Shown: positions 45,608 through 59,261, counted from the first letter of the stretch. The stretch: 64,000 nucleotides of DNA from Rhizodiscina lignyota (GCA_010015805.1 ML978133.1:310001-374000); one strand, 5' to 3'. Program-made: numbers and translations. The notes: generated by a model from the sequence alone, not told the origin.

Positions 45608-45854
45608 ACACAGCTATTTCAGCGCCAGTTCGTCACACATTTCTAAGCTCTTTCAATTTTCTCTTCAACGTACGGCGAAATAGCAATTACAAAATCAGAG
45701 CAGCGATCCTTATTGCGGCTTCCGGACGTTTGGTCGAACTTCAAAGTCTCTCACGTGCAGACGCGACTCCGAAAATCGCGCTAGCGTGAACCTCTCAATT
45801 CTTCAACCGCACGGCACCCTCTTCAAGTGGTCGCACTTCTACTTCACCGTAATC

Positions 45855-46215
45855 ATGGCGGAAGAGAATCAACAGTCAGACTATGTCACTCTTGTGTCAA
45901 ATGACGGCTTCGAATTCAAAGTGCAGCGCTCAGCCGCTTGCATCGCGGGCGCCATCAAAAAGATGTTGGACCCATCAAGTACTCATCTACCTCCTGTCGA
46001 TTGTGCAGTCAGCTAACGTATACGCAGACAACTTCGTCGAAGCGCGAGAAAACCGATGTCACTTCGAATCGATCAATGGCATCGTCCTCGAAAAAGTGTG
46101 CGAATACCTCTACTACGCCGAGAAACACAAGGATGCGAAGGATGTGCCGGATATGGACCTCCCGCCGGAGCTGTGCTTAGAGCTTTTGATGGCTGCAGAC
46201 TTTTTGAATTGCTGA
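45855..46215 (+). CDS. ELC1: Elongin C (SKP1-like)
   Basis: Two exons, 45855-45978 and 46028-46215, 49-bp intron with a GCTAAC branch site; 103 aa, normal for elongin C. The BTB/SKP1 fold is evident: YVTLVSNDGFEFKVQRSAA, then FESINGIVLEKVCEYLYY and DLPPELCLELLMAADFLNC at the C-terminus. Elongin C is the adaptor of cullin-type ubiquitin ligases (with elongin A in fungi, acting on stalled RNA polymerase II). Divergent from the ketoacyl reductase gene, 333 bp between start codons. Confidence 0.88.
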
Positions 46216-46675
46216 TGTCTTGCAATGGGGACTGCATTCAAGGCAATGATATCACTGGCGCATAGGAGCACACAGGTCGGATGGTGGAGCGGACATTCTG
46301 GTAGCATTTGCATGGCGTTTTCGGAGAGAATCGTGGGCTTCAGTCAATGACAGCAGCCGCTCTGCGATTTCAATCCACGAGAGGACAAATATATGACTGG
46401 TATGAGGCACAGGGCAGATTATGCGCGAAGAGTTGCATAGCGATGTCTATCAAATAACAATTGCACAGCTCATCCCCCATTCCCATATATTCATCACATC
46501 GTCAAGCATCACGAGCATATACGTCCCGCATCTTATCAATGAACTGGACGTCTATAGTTGATGCAAGAACAAACCTCCACTCTATCAATCAGCCCTCTTA
46601 AACCGTGAGGTCCTGATTATTGCAGTTGGAAACATCTCCCGTCTCGGACTCTTCTCTTCAATCAACTTCTTACTC
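46216..46675. other. Convergent intergenic, elongin C and PRMT5
   Basis: 3' regions of both genes. A 66-codon frame overlaps the PRMT5 last exon antisense. Nothing else recognised. Confidence 0.5.
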
Positions 46676-49409
46676 TCACATCAAACACCCGCTCTTCTTG
46701 CTCGAGTGCAAATCCGACATTCCCAGTCTCATCTTCTTGCCCCCCACATTGACAAAGCTCTCTACAATCCATTCATACCACACTTTTCGATCGTCGGTCT
46801 GTCTCCACATGCTAACTTGAAGCTCTGAATCGTCGGGGATATACAACGGGACCTAAGTAAAGTCAGTCTCGATCTAGATGGAGCCCTAGCAGCCACAGGT
46901 CGTAGTGAGGATGTAATTTACCTTCAAAGGAAAGAATATTGGGAACCAACTAATCATATCTTTGCTCTTCCTGTCCATGGTCACTGGATTAGTGCTCAAC
47001 TCTACTCTTTCCCATTCGTTACTCCCATTTCCCTCGTACAGAACGGTTTCAAAATAGCCAGCCAAGCCGTGACACACGCCTCTTGATTTGCAAGCAAATC
47101 GCAACCTGCAAAACCTCGCATTGTGCTCGTTTGCACCGTCGCCGCCTGTCATACCACCACCACCACCTGATGCTCCTCCTCCGCGCCGCAAATTGGACTG
47201 GGCCAATATTCGTGATGGGATTGGGTGCGTGAAAGACCAGCAGGTCTGCACATCCGGCATTGGCGAGTGCGTCTCCAAATTCGGTGCTGGCCCAGACATG
47301 GTCTGCCGTTTTGCTTTGGATTCCGAGACTCGTCGAGAAGGTGACATGGTCATACTAGTTGTATCCGACTTTGCTTCGGAGTCACTCCTGGCGCGTGTCC
47401 CGTCGGTGGAGAGATAGTCAACTGCATGGAGCATGACAACATGCGGTGTTTCCGGAACGTTTGGATCCTGTGCAGCACGAGCGAGGATATCCGCATGCAG
47501 CTTAGGTGCAGCAATAGGGCTAAGGTGGGCAGTATAAGACGCTGGAATCGATATACCGCTGTATGAATTAAGGACATGTTGAGCACCATCGAGACACTCG
47601 GGGGAGAGCTCGTTGTCCGCAAATGATCCTAAAAGTTCGGAAATAAGAATGTCAACCTGTCCGATGGAGCCGTCCGCTCTGAGGGGGCCTTTCCAGGCGC
47701 GCATATCAGATTTGATGACCGTAACTCGATTGGCCCAATCCTCGTCATTATGGCGTTGAAGCACCACATATGCATTTGGATTCTTTTCGATGGCATATAG
47801 CTCGATAGGCACACCGGAAGCGGCACTTGCTTGGAGTGCTCGAGTTACGAGAGGCCCTCGACCAGCTCCAACTACAGCCACAACGACATTGCCGTTGAGA
47901 GAGGAGACTGGCTTGTTCTCCGTTACCCAATCTTTGAGAGCTTGAGTGATAGCTCTCTCGTACCACTCGTATTTGATGGGATCCTTTTCGAAGACCTCGT
48001 AGGTAATGCTCTCCAGATTGTCCGTAAGAGGCTGTAAAGGCGCTTGCAGGTAATCCTGGTATCCTGCACCGAAACGTTCAATGATTGGTTTTGGTGGTTG
48101 ATGCTTCTGTAGGTACCTGATATAACTCAAGTGCGGAGTGGGATCGTTGATTTCTTTAGCTGATAGATCTTGGCCATGCGCTGCTTCCGCAGGGGTTGGA
48201 TAGGTTGACGCCCCTACAGAAGCGTCCGCTGCTCGATCCGGAGATAGGAAACCTGTCGCAACTGGAACGAGCATGTTAGGGTCGTTTAGACCCGGAATTG
48301 GTCCAACATCACTCAGCAGGACCCACGGCTGTTGCTTTAAGCGCATGAATCTGGAGATTAGAGCCTGATGACCTCTGGATAGAACTGGTTGCCGTCTTTT
48401 GTTGAGCAGAAACGACACGCCGGGTAAGACTAAGAGACGGACTGGTTCTGAGTACCACCTCCATTGGACGTGAACGGGGGGAAGATGTTGAGGTAGGCTC
48501 AGAGCTTCATTGGCAATCAGTTAGTGGAATGTGCAGCCTTGTACTAGGATGTCAAGTCACAATAAATGGTGAAGAAAAGGGAAGTGCTCTTGTCAATATG
48601 AACAAGTAGTGAACCACAGATGTATGAGTTGCTCTTACCGACTGATAGTCTGGCATTGTATTTACACAACGTGCGGATCGTATTCCAAGCATCCCACGCA
48701 TCGAGAATATCACTGCCCTGGCTGCCATCACTTGTAAACTCTCGAAACTCAGGTCGAGCCAGCGGTGCCAAATGTCCAACTCCGCCAGTGTTGTCCCAGT
48801 CTGGATCTGGTACTATTGGCAGGTGGATGTGGATCTGAACGTAGGGTCCCAATGATAGAGCCTCATTGATTGCTCTGGCGTACTGCGCTATCCCTTCAGA
48901 GCTCGCTCGTCCGCGCCCTAGATTGGGCCCTCGCACAACGATATTGCCACTTCCACAAAACGCAGCATACGCGACTTCCTGATTGAATATCTGGCGGGAT
49001 ATATTTGACACGACCGGATCAGGCGAGGAGAGGTCTATCCAAGGGCTGGTGAAGGCAAGAAGCTGTCCAATTATCTCGTTTGGCGTAAGATATGTTTCTG
49101 AGGGCTTAAAAGGCGGAAGGAGGGGGATGGGAATCTCGTCAGCAGACACGCCCCCTTCGAGCTCTTCGAAATATGATGGGAGCAGTTTCCAGACTTCTGC
49201 ATGCAGATGCGGCGTACTGATCTCGGTCGTGAGCATGTCATACTACTAGCACGTCAGATAATTGGAAGCGCGTTCGAAAATTTCACTCTTACCCCACAAT
49301 CTCGAGCTTGCTGGAGGACCTGTTCTGTGACTGGTACAGAACGTCTAGACTCGTGCTGTCCAACGTAGAATATGGGCATTGGCTCCGCGCCAGAAGCCGA
49401 AGAGTCCAT
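46676..49409 (-). CDS. PRMT5: Type II arginine methyltransferase PRMT5 (Skb1/Hsl7)
   Basis: Four exons: 49409-49293, 49242-48639, 48504-46922, 46852-46676; 826 aa. The N-terminal TIM-barrel region is followed by the Rossmann methyltransferase with VVAVVGAGRGPLVTRAL (SAM-binding GxGRGP) and the double-E loop SELLGSFADNELSPE. The C-terminal beta barrel ends in SDLHSSKKSGCLM. PRMT5 makes symmetric dimethylarginine on Sm proteins, histones and cell-cycle factors. Between the double-E loop and the barrel is a low-complexity insert of about 60 residues rich in Ser/Arg, and a Gly run after LRRGGG. Divergent from PRP43, with 368 bp between the start codons. Confidence 0.92.
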
Positions 49410-49777
49410 AGTGGCCAGGTTCAATGTGCAACAGCGCTGGGCCAGTATCACCTGTAGAGAGCAAGTTGTGCGAGTGAATGCCTTGGCGGCTGTTGGGGCA
49501 AGAGACACATCGCGGAAGTCACATTTCGTTGACGCCGAGTGTTGGTTAAGTGAATACTCTGGAAGCCAGGGAGCATCCTGACAACCGCATTTGGACTCGT
49601 GTGTGCGACTGAGCAGTGCATCCATTGGCAGCGCAATGCAGGAACACACCCTTCGAGGCTGCGCGGAATTTGCCGTTAGACTACTCTAGCCTCCGAAATT
49701 TCCTTGTCGCCTACAAAAGTTGCCCGCAAAACCAACGTGCACCGCCGATCCACCCATCTCTCACAACTTCTCACATC
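49410..49777. promoter_or_regulatory. Bidirectional promoter, PRMT5 and PRP43
   Basis: 368 bp between two divergent start codons. No other gene fits; no clear TATA box, as expected for housekeeping genes. Confidence 0.5.
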
Positions 49778-52192
<2,415 letters not shown>

Positions 52193-52646
52193 GCTAAGAC
52201 GTCCCGATGCAACTCTGAATCAGATGGATATGTAAGAGGATTGAATGGCATAGAAAGCTCAAATAACGACGAGTGAAAATGACTTCTAGATAACAAGTTT
52301 CACGTGCTTTCGCGTTTTCTTTAGATCGTGCACAGCCACAGTAAATCTCCGTTAGGTTAGAACAGGACCAAGCTTGACGCCTCAATGACTCCTCTGCATC
52401 ACTTTCGCAATAATTGAGTACAGCCCTCTTCCATCGAATATATCGAGCTTTTTGCAAGTGAAGAATGCTTTTTTTTTGCTCTGTTCTAGATACTGAACGC
52501 GAAATTGTATCGATACGCTGTACCAACTACCTAGCACGATAAACGTGATTCCTGACCTCAGTTACCGCGTAAGTCTCTAGCAGTTCGATCACCATTTTAC
52601 CTTCTTCAAACTTAACAACATTTTGGGGCGGCCAGATGGAGATGGC
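52193..52646. other. Intergenic between PRP43 and F-box gene
   Basis: Holds a short T-run near 52470. No gene, repeat or RNA recognised. Confidence 0.5.
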
Positions 52647-54170
52647 ATGATGGCGCAATGCTGGCTGGACTTCAACAGTAAGAAGATGCCATCCCCTCTT
52701 GAAGAGTTACCCGCGGAGCTTCTCCAGGAAATTGTCGCTCAGCTCATCTGGCCAAAATGCCGTATATGTCCTAAAGAGAAGTGGTGCCTGACGATGCCCA
52801 CCAACTCGGCCGGGTGGAGACGATTGATGCCAAAGGCTCGCATAAGATCCGCGGGCGCATTGCCTGACGGTTTATTATGTTTGAAGCGAGATCTGTTCTC
52901 GTTGCGTCTCTCCTGCCGTTCCGTTTGCTACAAGATTGAGAATCTTTTCGAAATCTTTTTCAGACACATGTATGTCGATACGAGCCCGGAGAGCATCCAA
53001 CGTCTGCAACAAGTCTCAATGCATCCAAAACTCTCCCTGGTAGTAAAATCACTCAGCGAAACAACACCTGGGCTAGAGTATAGCAAGGGGGGATATCAGA
53101 GCATCCGAGACCACTATGCAGAGTCAGTGAAAGAGGGAAAGATTGACTCTGACTTGGTAAAAAGAAGAGCAGATCAGATTCGTAAATCCGACCAATTGGG
53201 CATGGATCTCGATTACATGGAGAGATCAGGAACGCTGACGGCAATGATGGTACCGATTTTAACGCGGCTGCGAAACCTTCGCTCCTTAACTTTCTACACC
53301 CATGGCTCCAAATCGTTCCGTACAGCCACCCCATACGGACGACCTTCTCTGTCACGGCGATTTGGAGCTTACTTGGCTGCTATTGGAATGTCTGGTTGCC
53401 AGCTGCACGTCCTCCGCGTCGAGGGTGTGCGTTTCATCAAAGTTGGATCTGGAGTAGCCATCCAGGATCTTCCGTCCATGTTCTTTCCGCAATTTCAAAA
53501 TATTCGAGAGCTTGTCATCACTTTGAGCACACAAGACAAGAGCTATCGAGGCCCTGGCGATACCTGGACGAGTATCCCAAGCCGCTTTTTGTCCGCAATG
53601 CCGCATTTGGAGAGCCTCACTCTTGAATTTGATGATCGGGAAAACACCGAGAAAGTCTTTTCTCACATCGCTGAGGACGTGTATTTGCCGAAACTCCACA
53701 CTCTGAACTTGAGCGGATTTTCTTTTGTAGCTGACCAACTCTCGTTCTTCCTGGCAGGTCAAGCACCGCTCTTGAGCCACTTGAGGTTGAGGTATAGTAC
53801 TATCGTCCAAGGACTATTCTCCGATGTGCTGAAAGGACTTGAGAAGTGCTCGACATTATCAGACTTGTTGTGCCATCAGATAACTCAGGACAATCTTCAC
53901 GTCGCCTTCCCAAACACGGGAGACATCGTTACTCAATGCACCGGCGCAGAGTTCTCAGACTGGACAAACATTCTCAGCCAGAATAGATATACACTCCGGA
54001 TCAACGACAAAGAGAATATGACAGCCTGGTTGCAGGCACATTCGGCCGATCTCACGGTTGAAGACAGAAATTTGGAAGGGGTTTCTGCGCTAAGCTTACG
54101 TGGTATTTCTAGTAAGTGTCTCACGAATGCAGAACGACGGAGATGCTCACAGACTCATAGGATTGAATAG
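52647..54170 (+). CDS. F-box/leucine-rich-repeat-like protein
   Basis: Read as one exon from the ATG at 52647 (507 aa); a start at 52686 (MPSPLEELPAELLQEIV) would fit the F-box equally well. F-box-like helix near residues 15-35 (LEELPAELLQEIVAQLIW), then FSLRLSCRSVCYKIENLF. From about residue 200 irregular LRR-like units follow (LRNLRSLTFYTHG, FQNIRELVITLS, MPHLESLTLEFDD, LPKLHTLNLSGF). Presumably a substrate receptor of an SCF ubiquitin ligase, target unknown. A GTAAGT...CATAG pair at 54111-54159 may be an intron; splicing it would replace the last ~20 residues by a short RLNRSIADI end. Confidence 0.7.
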   Translation: MMAQCWLDFNSKKMPSPLEELPAELLQEIVAQLIWPKCRICPKEKWCLTMPTNSAGWRRLMPKARIRSAGALPDGLLCLKRDLFSLRLSCRSVCYKIENLFEIFFRHMYVDTSPESIQRLQQVSMHPKLSLVVKSLSETTPGLEYSKGGYQSIRDHYAESVKEGKIDSDLVKRRADQIRKSDQLGMDLDYMERSGTLTAMMVPILTRLRNLRSLTFYTHGSKSFRTATPYGRPSLSRRFGAYLAAIGMSGCQLHVLRVEGVRFIKVGSGVAIQDLPSMFFPQFQNIRELVITLSTQDKSYRGPGDTWTSIPSRFLSAMPHLESLTLEFDDRENTEKVFSHIAEDVYLPKLHTLNLSGFSFVADQLSFFLAGQAPLLSHLRLRYSTIVQGLFSDVLKGLEKCSTLSDLLCHQITQDNLHVAFPNTGDIVTQCTGAEFSDWTNILSQNRYTLRINDKENMTAWLQAHSADLTVEDRNLEGVSALSLRGISSKCLTNAERRRCSQTHRIE

Positions 54171-54614
54171 ATCGATAGCTGACATATAACTGTCGGTAGC
54201 GGCTATTCTTGATATCATACTTGTATACTGAAGTGAAGATAGTGGAAGAGGAGCCATCAGAGGCCAAACTTGTACTTTAATTGAACGTGGATAGAGGCTG
54301 ACAACGGAGCAATCGCGTTGGAACTCACATACTGGCTTCACATGCGATGAGCACGGGAGAAGATGGATCGGGCTTTTAATTGTACTTCCACTACTTCCTT
54401 CAAAGTGGCAGAGGAAGGGAAGCTGTAATTGAGACGGCAGATCAAGTGCCTATGTAAGTAGCTCAGAAGAGTAACTGGAGGGTGTGCTAGAAACCATTCC
54501 GACTATGGTGACTGGAAACCTTGGGAGACCTTAAGGATTCGCCATAAGCTTCTAAAACAGGTAGCGCGACTGGTTTGAATGGGTCCAAACTGCGAGAACT
54601 GCAATTGTAATTGT
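54171..54614. other. Convergent intergenic region
   Basis: 3' regions of two F-box-type genes. Nothing else recognised. Confidence 0.5.
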
Positions 54615-55637
54615 TCATCTATGGACAAGGTCCGTAGTTTGGATATTAGAAGGAATCTGTGATCGGTGTCTTTCATGAAAACTCAGCGCCCATTCTATGT
54701 CGCGGTCGTGCTGAGAGGCTGGTTGGTACAGCCACTTGTGTTGCTCCGAGCTGTATTTTCGGTTCGGTACGTATGCTTCGAGATGGTAGTAAGTGTCCCG
54801 CCGCCACGGAAACTCGTACGTGTCGGGTCCTTTTCGTTCCAGCCAGCGATCAGTTCCAGAATCAGCGTCTTCTGCCGTCATGTCGTATGGGACCGTACTC
54901 TTGCCCGTCCGTTTATACCGCCGTATTGTGCGCACAGTAGTGTCAAGATGTCTTTCAAGAATGAGTGCATACCAAAGGGTGCTTCGAATAGACTTGTCGA
55001 CGATGGTAGCATTCTTTGCAACCAGATCTAAGTTCCACTCCGGATTCGTGCCTCTCTCTATAATCGGCAGCGGCTCGTGGCGATCGAGCTGACCTTGCCA
55101 ATGCGCCAGATCCACAAGGAGACAGAGGTTGTTCCAGGCAAGAATGCATGTCAGGCAAGAGCAGATCTGGGTCGGTTCGGGCGACTTGACATGCTGGTAC
55201 GGCCGCTTGTGAATTTCTAGCATCCGTTGGCGGCCTTTGCTCAAGAGCGCGTCATGATACTTGGCATCCACGGCGCTGAGATAAACCGGGCGGGGGAAGC
55301 TTTTCGCGAGTGACGAATATCGCTTGTCAATGAGATGCTTTGCCACAGCTTCACCATGATACTGAACGACTTGATTCAGGTCCCGGCAAACCGAAGCGAG
55401 TCGTAAGCAGTCGCTGGGTAGCAGCAGCTCGATAATATCCACTAGGAGTTCGGTGGGGAGTGACAACAAGTTTGCGGCTTCGGTGGCCTTCTTCGCCTTC
55501 TTCTGCAGCTTTTTCCTTTGCCGTTCCGTTCGTTTGGAGTGCAGTGACAACGCCTTCGTCATATCTACCAGTGGCTCTTCTCCATCACTTCCATCATCCA
55601 CCTCGGTGGCCAGATGTTGGCCTCGCCTGATTCGCAT
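54615..55637 (-). CDS. F-box protein
   Basis: Single exon, 340 aa, ATG at 55637. A basic Lys-rich segment (TERQRKKLQKKAKKA, residues about 36-50) precedes the F-box LLSLPTELLVDIIELLLPSDCLRLASVCRDLNQVV (about 57-92; given here as one helix series LLSLPTELLV then CLRLASVCRDL). The C-terminal part has a CSCLTC motif and no recognisable repeats. This architecture is common among Dothideomycete F-box proteins of unknown target. The lone F-box suggests binding to SKP1. Confidence 0.75.
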   Translation of the reverse strand: MRIRRGQHLATEVDDGSDGEEPLVDMTKALSLHSKRTERQRKKLQKKAKKATEAANLLSLPTELLVDIIELLLPSDCLRLASVCRDLNQVVQYHGEAVAKHLIDKRYSSLAKSFPRPVYLSAVDAKYHDALLSKGRQRMLEIHKRPYQHVKSPEPTQICSCLTCILAWNNLCLLVDLAHWQGQLDRHEPLPIIERGTNPEWNLDLVAKNATIVDKSIRSTLWYALILERHLDTTVRTIRRYKRTGKSTVPYDMTAEDADSGTDRWLERKGPDTYEFPWRRDTYYHLEAYVPNRKYSSEQHKWLYQPASQHDRDIEWALSFHERHRSQIPSNIQTTDLVHR

Positions 55638-56335
55638 CGTGCTGGCCTGGACACTCCGTGGATGAGGTGGCCATGAGAAAATCTAGTGCTACAGCTTAAT
55701 GGCACTTTTTGAGGAGGGGCCCCAGAGGCAGGTGGCCCCGATGAGGTTAGCTTAAGAGCTAAGTCGTATTTGGAAGAGCGATGCCTCATTCCTCCCCCTC
55801 TCGTCTTTTCGGTTTTCCATTGCACTCTAATCGCATTTCATTTGAAATACCATTGACCGGTTCACTAGCGCAGTCTCATTTATTCCGACGGTGTGATATC
55901 AGGTGGCATATTGTCCAGTGGCTCATAGAATAAGGCTGGGGAAATTGTTGCTATTTCTATCACGATCCGCAAGGAAAGGCTCAGAAATTGAAACCTGCGG
56001 CGCGGGGCATCCCTATCCTGTGATCAGGCAAAGATATCTAGAGACTTACGTAGGTGCTGCATCCGACGGTTCTTATCTACTGGAGGACAACCTTTGTGTT
56101 GTGGTTCACAGCCACGACAGCTAGGATTTGCTGTGTCTTTCAGCCTTGATTCTTGTGTAACCTCCCACATTCATCTGGGGCTGTGCTCGCTAAATCCTCC
56201 TGAAGGATCATAGTTCTAGCCGAGAGCGAAAGGGCGCCAGGTATGAATCCCTTGAGTGTCGTTCATATCATCCTGGAGTCGGCCATGCGAGCAACCCGAT
56301 TTCCAGTGTGAAGTTCTTCAAAGAGTAGTGCAGTT
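55638..56335. other. Divergent intergenic region
   Basis: Promoters of the F-box gene (minus) and the membrane protein (plus). The 73-codon frame at 55903-56124 resembles nothing. Confidence 0.5.
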
Positions 56336-57265
56336 ATGAAGCTTGTAGTGTTTTCATTTATTTCCTCGTATATGTTCTCAATTTCGCCTATGGCGTTATC
56401 GAGTTTCGTAAATCAGACCTCACCATCAATTAGTATCACTCCAACGCCGCCTCCGCAGGTTGATCCTATAGCTATCGGCTCGACAACTGTTCCTGCCTAC
56501 TCCTCATGGACGACTTGGACTTGCGGTCTGGGCTCAACTTGGACGACGCTTATGCCATACGGACGATGTCGAACCACCGACAGCTCTCAGGTTCCAATCT
56601 ACACGGGCTGTGTAAACGCTTCAATCCTTGTCGGACCGTTTGATACCACGCCCTGTTCTGGAACAGGTGCACAAACTTCGTGTGTGACTGGTAGCATCTT
56701 CTACAATAACCATGTCACGGTCACAAACTACGAGTGTTGGCCGTCATGGACGGATGGAAATTGGTATGCATGGCGAGAAACTTCAAGCCGTCAACCACCT
56801 GTGAAGGTCATCGCACCCGCTGTTATCGTACCTGTGGTAGCCATCATCGTTGGCGTTGTTCTGTTTTGCCTGCGTTTGAGACGGAGGAGAAGAGCCAGAA
56901 GGGCTGAGTTTGTAATTGGACAAACACCGCCAGGCGCTGAGATGACTCACTCGACTGTAGTCACCACTCTTGAACGTCCCAAAGAAATGGACAATAGCAT
57001 GCCCGGCTGTGAACTCGAGGGCCATCGCAGGATTTCAGAGCTGTCCAGTCCACTTCCACGATATACGAGCATTGCAGGACCTTTGGATGGCATGGGACGA
57101 GCCACTCGAGAAGATGATCAAGATGATACGTCGTCATACCATACTACAAACTCAAGAATTATTCCACAAGAGCTTGATGCGGCATACTTTCCTTCCGACT
57201 CCCACAAAAGAATCGAGAGACGGCAACGATTCTTCGACTGGGTTCTCAATCCGGCCAGGGTGTGA
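56336..57265 (+). CDS. Single-pass membrane protein, Ser/Thr-rich ectodomain
   Basis: Single exon, 309 aa. N-terminal signal peptide (MKLVVFSFISSYMFSISPMA), a Ser/Thr/Pro-rich ectodomain with about six cysteines (CGLGSTW, GRC, GC, PC, SCV, ECW), then a membrane helix near residues 160-180 (VIAPAVIVPVVAIIVGVVLF), a strongly basic stop-transfer RLRRRRRARR and a ~110-residue cytosolic tail. This layout is typical of fungal wall-sensor-like or mid2/WSC-like proteins, but no WSC motif is seen, so only the topology is claimed. Confidence 0.75.
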   Translation: MKLVVFSFISSYMFSISPMALSSFVNQTSPSISITPTPPPQVDPIAIGSTTVPAYSSWTTWTCGLGSTWTTLMPYGRCRTTDSSQVPIYTGCVNASILVGPFDTTPCSGTGAQTSCVTGSIFYNNHVTVTNYECWPSWTDGNWYAWRETSSRQPPVKVIAPAVIVPVVAIIVGVVLFCLRLRRRRRARRAEFVIGQTPPGAEMTHSTVVTTLERPKEMDNSMPGCELEGHRRISELSSPLPRYTSIAGPLDGMGRATREDDQDDTSSYHTTNSRIIPQELDAAYFPSDSHKRIERRQRFFDWVLNPARV

Positions 57266-57472
57266 TAGGGGAACTAAATGGAAAGCTTCTCGCCGATGTG
57301 GATGACGTACGGACATAGGACGACGAATTTACAAGCGGTGTTGCACGGAAGCTGAAGGGCTAATGGTTTCATAGAGCTTGAAAACAAAGGTTGATGTCGC
57401 AGTTCTTATGGTGTGTCGTGTTACGGCTGAGCAAACCTGGATTTATTGTTAAAATAACCGATCGCTCACTCT

Positions 57473-58066
57473 TCACTCAATACAAAAATGTGCCTCGACA
57501 GTCTTCCAACCATTGATCGGCGTAACGTCATTCGGACAGGCTGAAAAGGCAATAATCAAATCAACTTCCGCCCGAAGCTTCAGATACTGGCCCTGTTCGC
57601 ACGTCGACTTTTCCCAGCTCAGCTTTCCACCCTCCGCCACTGGAATGTTCATGAACACATTCAACGGATTCGGCGAGAACTCATTCCCACCAACGCCCAG
57701 CTCATCCAGCGCCTTCCGCAGGTTGTCGGTACAATTGTCATGATACTCCTTGATTCCGAACTGTTTCCTATAGCGGTGGCTATCACACGCCGGAATCAAG
57801 ATGTCATGAATACCAGGCGACGTATCTTCCACAATGGTGAGGATGGGGCTCCGCCTGTTGGTCATGAAGGTATCGCCGACGGTTGGGAAGATCTTGTCGA
57901 GGTGTGCACGCGTGTGTGCCATGCTCATCTCCTCAGATATATCGTCCTTTACAAATGCCCATGTGTCGATGACTTGAGTGCCGTGAGTATTGATGATTTT
58001 GACAGTCTGGCCTTTGTTGACATAGGCGGCCTTGCCGCTGCGGGCGGGTATGGCCTGGATGCTCAT
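57473..58066 (-). CDS. DUF1989 (urea carboxylase-associated) family protein
   Basis: Single exon, 197 aa, ATG at 58066 (MSIQAIPARSGKAAYVNKGQ). Family features: GQTVKIINTHGTQVIDTWAF, SMAHTRAHLDKIFPTVGDTF, TNRRSPILTIVEDTSPGIHDI, and after the variable DNL segment NPLNVFMNIPV. In bacteria relatives are linked to urea carboxylase and carboxyguanidine metabolism; fungal members are uncharacterised. A soluble enzyme with a metal site built from conserved Cys/His (DILIPACDSHRY) is likely. The frame continues upstream to 58186 but that part looks like 5' UTR. Confidence 0.82.
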   Translation of the reverse strand: MSIQAIPARSGKAAYVNKGQTVKIINTHGTQVIDTWAFVKDDISEEMSMAHTRAHLDKIFPTVGDTFMTNRRSPILTIVEDTSPGIHDILIPACDSHRYRKQFGIKEYHDNCTDNLRKALDELGVGGNEFSPNPLNVFMNIPVAEGGKLSWEKSTCEQGQYLKLRAEVDLIIAFSACPNDVTPINGWKTVEAHFCIE

Positions 58067-58681
58067 GTTTGAGGAATTAAAGTGGTAGATAGATTGGTAT
58101 TGGAAAATGGACAAGATGTAACAGATAAAGTAAGATAAAGTCGAGATATGACTAATTGAGTGTAACGTGCCGGATTCTATTAGCATGCTGAACTCACCGT
58201 CCTGATCTAATTAATACCGCCTGAGTCATTGCAGAACGCTGAGTACATCTAAAATGAAGTCAGACCTCCATGGTAATGTTCCTTGATGCTTATGTTGATC
58301 GCCATATCCTCACCCTTGGTAGGAGAGAGGAACTTGCGCTCATACAGGGGGAAGAATGTATATTTCCTAATATCTAGGTGCTTCAAATAGAGTCTTTGCG
58401 TTAGTCAAAGGTAACCCAGAGTATTAAAGGATATTAAGAGAAGATAGAATTCCAGAAAGAAACTGTTCATGATGCACGAGACAATTGTACCGGATGGCGG
58501 CTAATCTTCGGTAGCCGCGCGCTTGCAACCTCAGACGCGTCCATTCGCTGCCTTCTTCAAGCTACCTAGGCGTCACCCTCTAATAAGCCTCTAGAGTTCT
58601 CTTCGACACACTCTTTTCAACACGCTTTCTTCTTTGGCCATACTCTCTTGAACCTTCTGAAGCTCCTCCATACCTGCAAAG
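58067..58681. other. Divergent intergenic, DUF1989 and UMP1
   Basis: About 615 bp without a recognisable gene. The last 80 bp are pyrimidine-rich and end at the UMP1 start. Confidence 0.5.
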
Positions 58682-59261
58682 ATGGTACACACTCGCCTGC
58701 ACCATCATCAGCCTCATAGCTAACCGTACATCTCCAGTCACTCCGCATTACGCCTCTCCCTTCAAACCCAAGCTACACAACGCCCGAGCGCGGTGCTCCG
58801 TCCGCGCCTGGCGTTCACGATACCCTCCGTCACAACCTTAGCCTTACCTCCTCTACAGCGTCTACTGGTATCCAGCAGCCTGCATCTCTCACGTCCGCAC
58901 ATCCACTGGAAGCCCGCCTCGCGAACTGGCGTGCCACACAAGATGCACTGAAGATGGAGGGTCTGAGGCGAGTCCATGGCTTGGGCGAGCCTCTTCGACG
59001 AGGGATGGAGCTTAAGATCGCAAGGGATGGAGAGTGGATGCCTAGGATGCTTGGAGGAGGCTCCGGTGTGCATGTTGATGTGCTGGCCGGGCGGGACTGT
59101 GAGATTGGGTGGGAAGATGTGTTTAAGGGTAAGATGATATCTCCTGGCTATGGAGCAGCTGGCTCTGGAATGGTACTAATATGCGCTTCACAGGCGACGA
59201 GATGCGTGATCTGCCGGATTTCCACTCGGAGATGGAGGCGAGGTTGCGGATGAACTGGTAG
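58682..59261 (+). CDS. UMP1: Proteasome maturation factor UMP1
   Basis: Three exons: 58682-58684, 58738-59128, 59194-59261; 153 aa. The first coding exon is only the ATG, followed by a 53-bp intron with GCTAAC branch site; the second exon starts SLRITPLPSNPSYTTPERGA. UMP1 hallmarks are GVHDTLRHNLS, then HPLEARLANWRATQDALKMEGLRRVHGLGEPLRRGMEL (seen as HPLEARLANW, LKMEGLRRVHGLGEP), and the C-terminal segment DLPDFHSEMEARLRMNW. UMP1 is the chaperone of the 20S proteasome half-mer and is degraded when the proteasome matures. Alternative: start at an internal ATG, but that would remove the conserved N-terminus. Confidence 0.85.
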
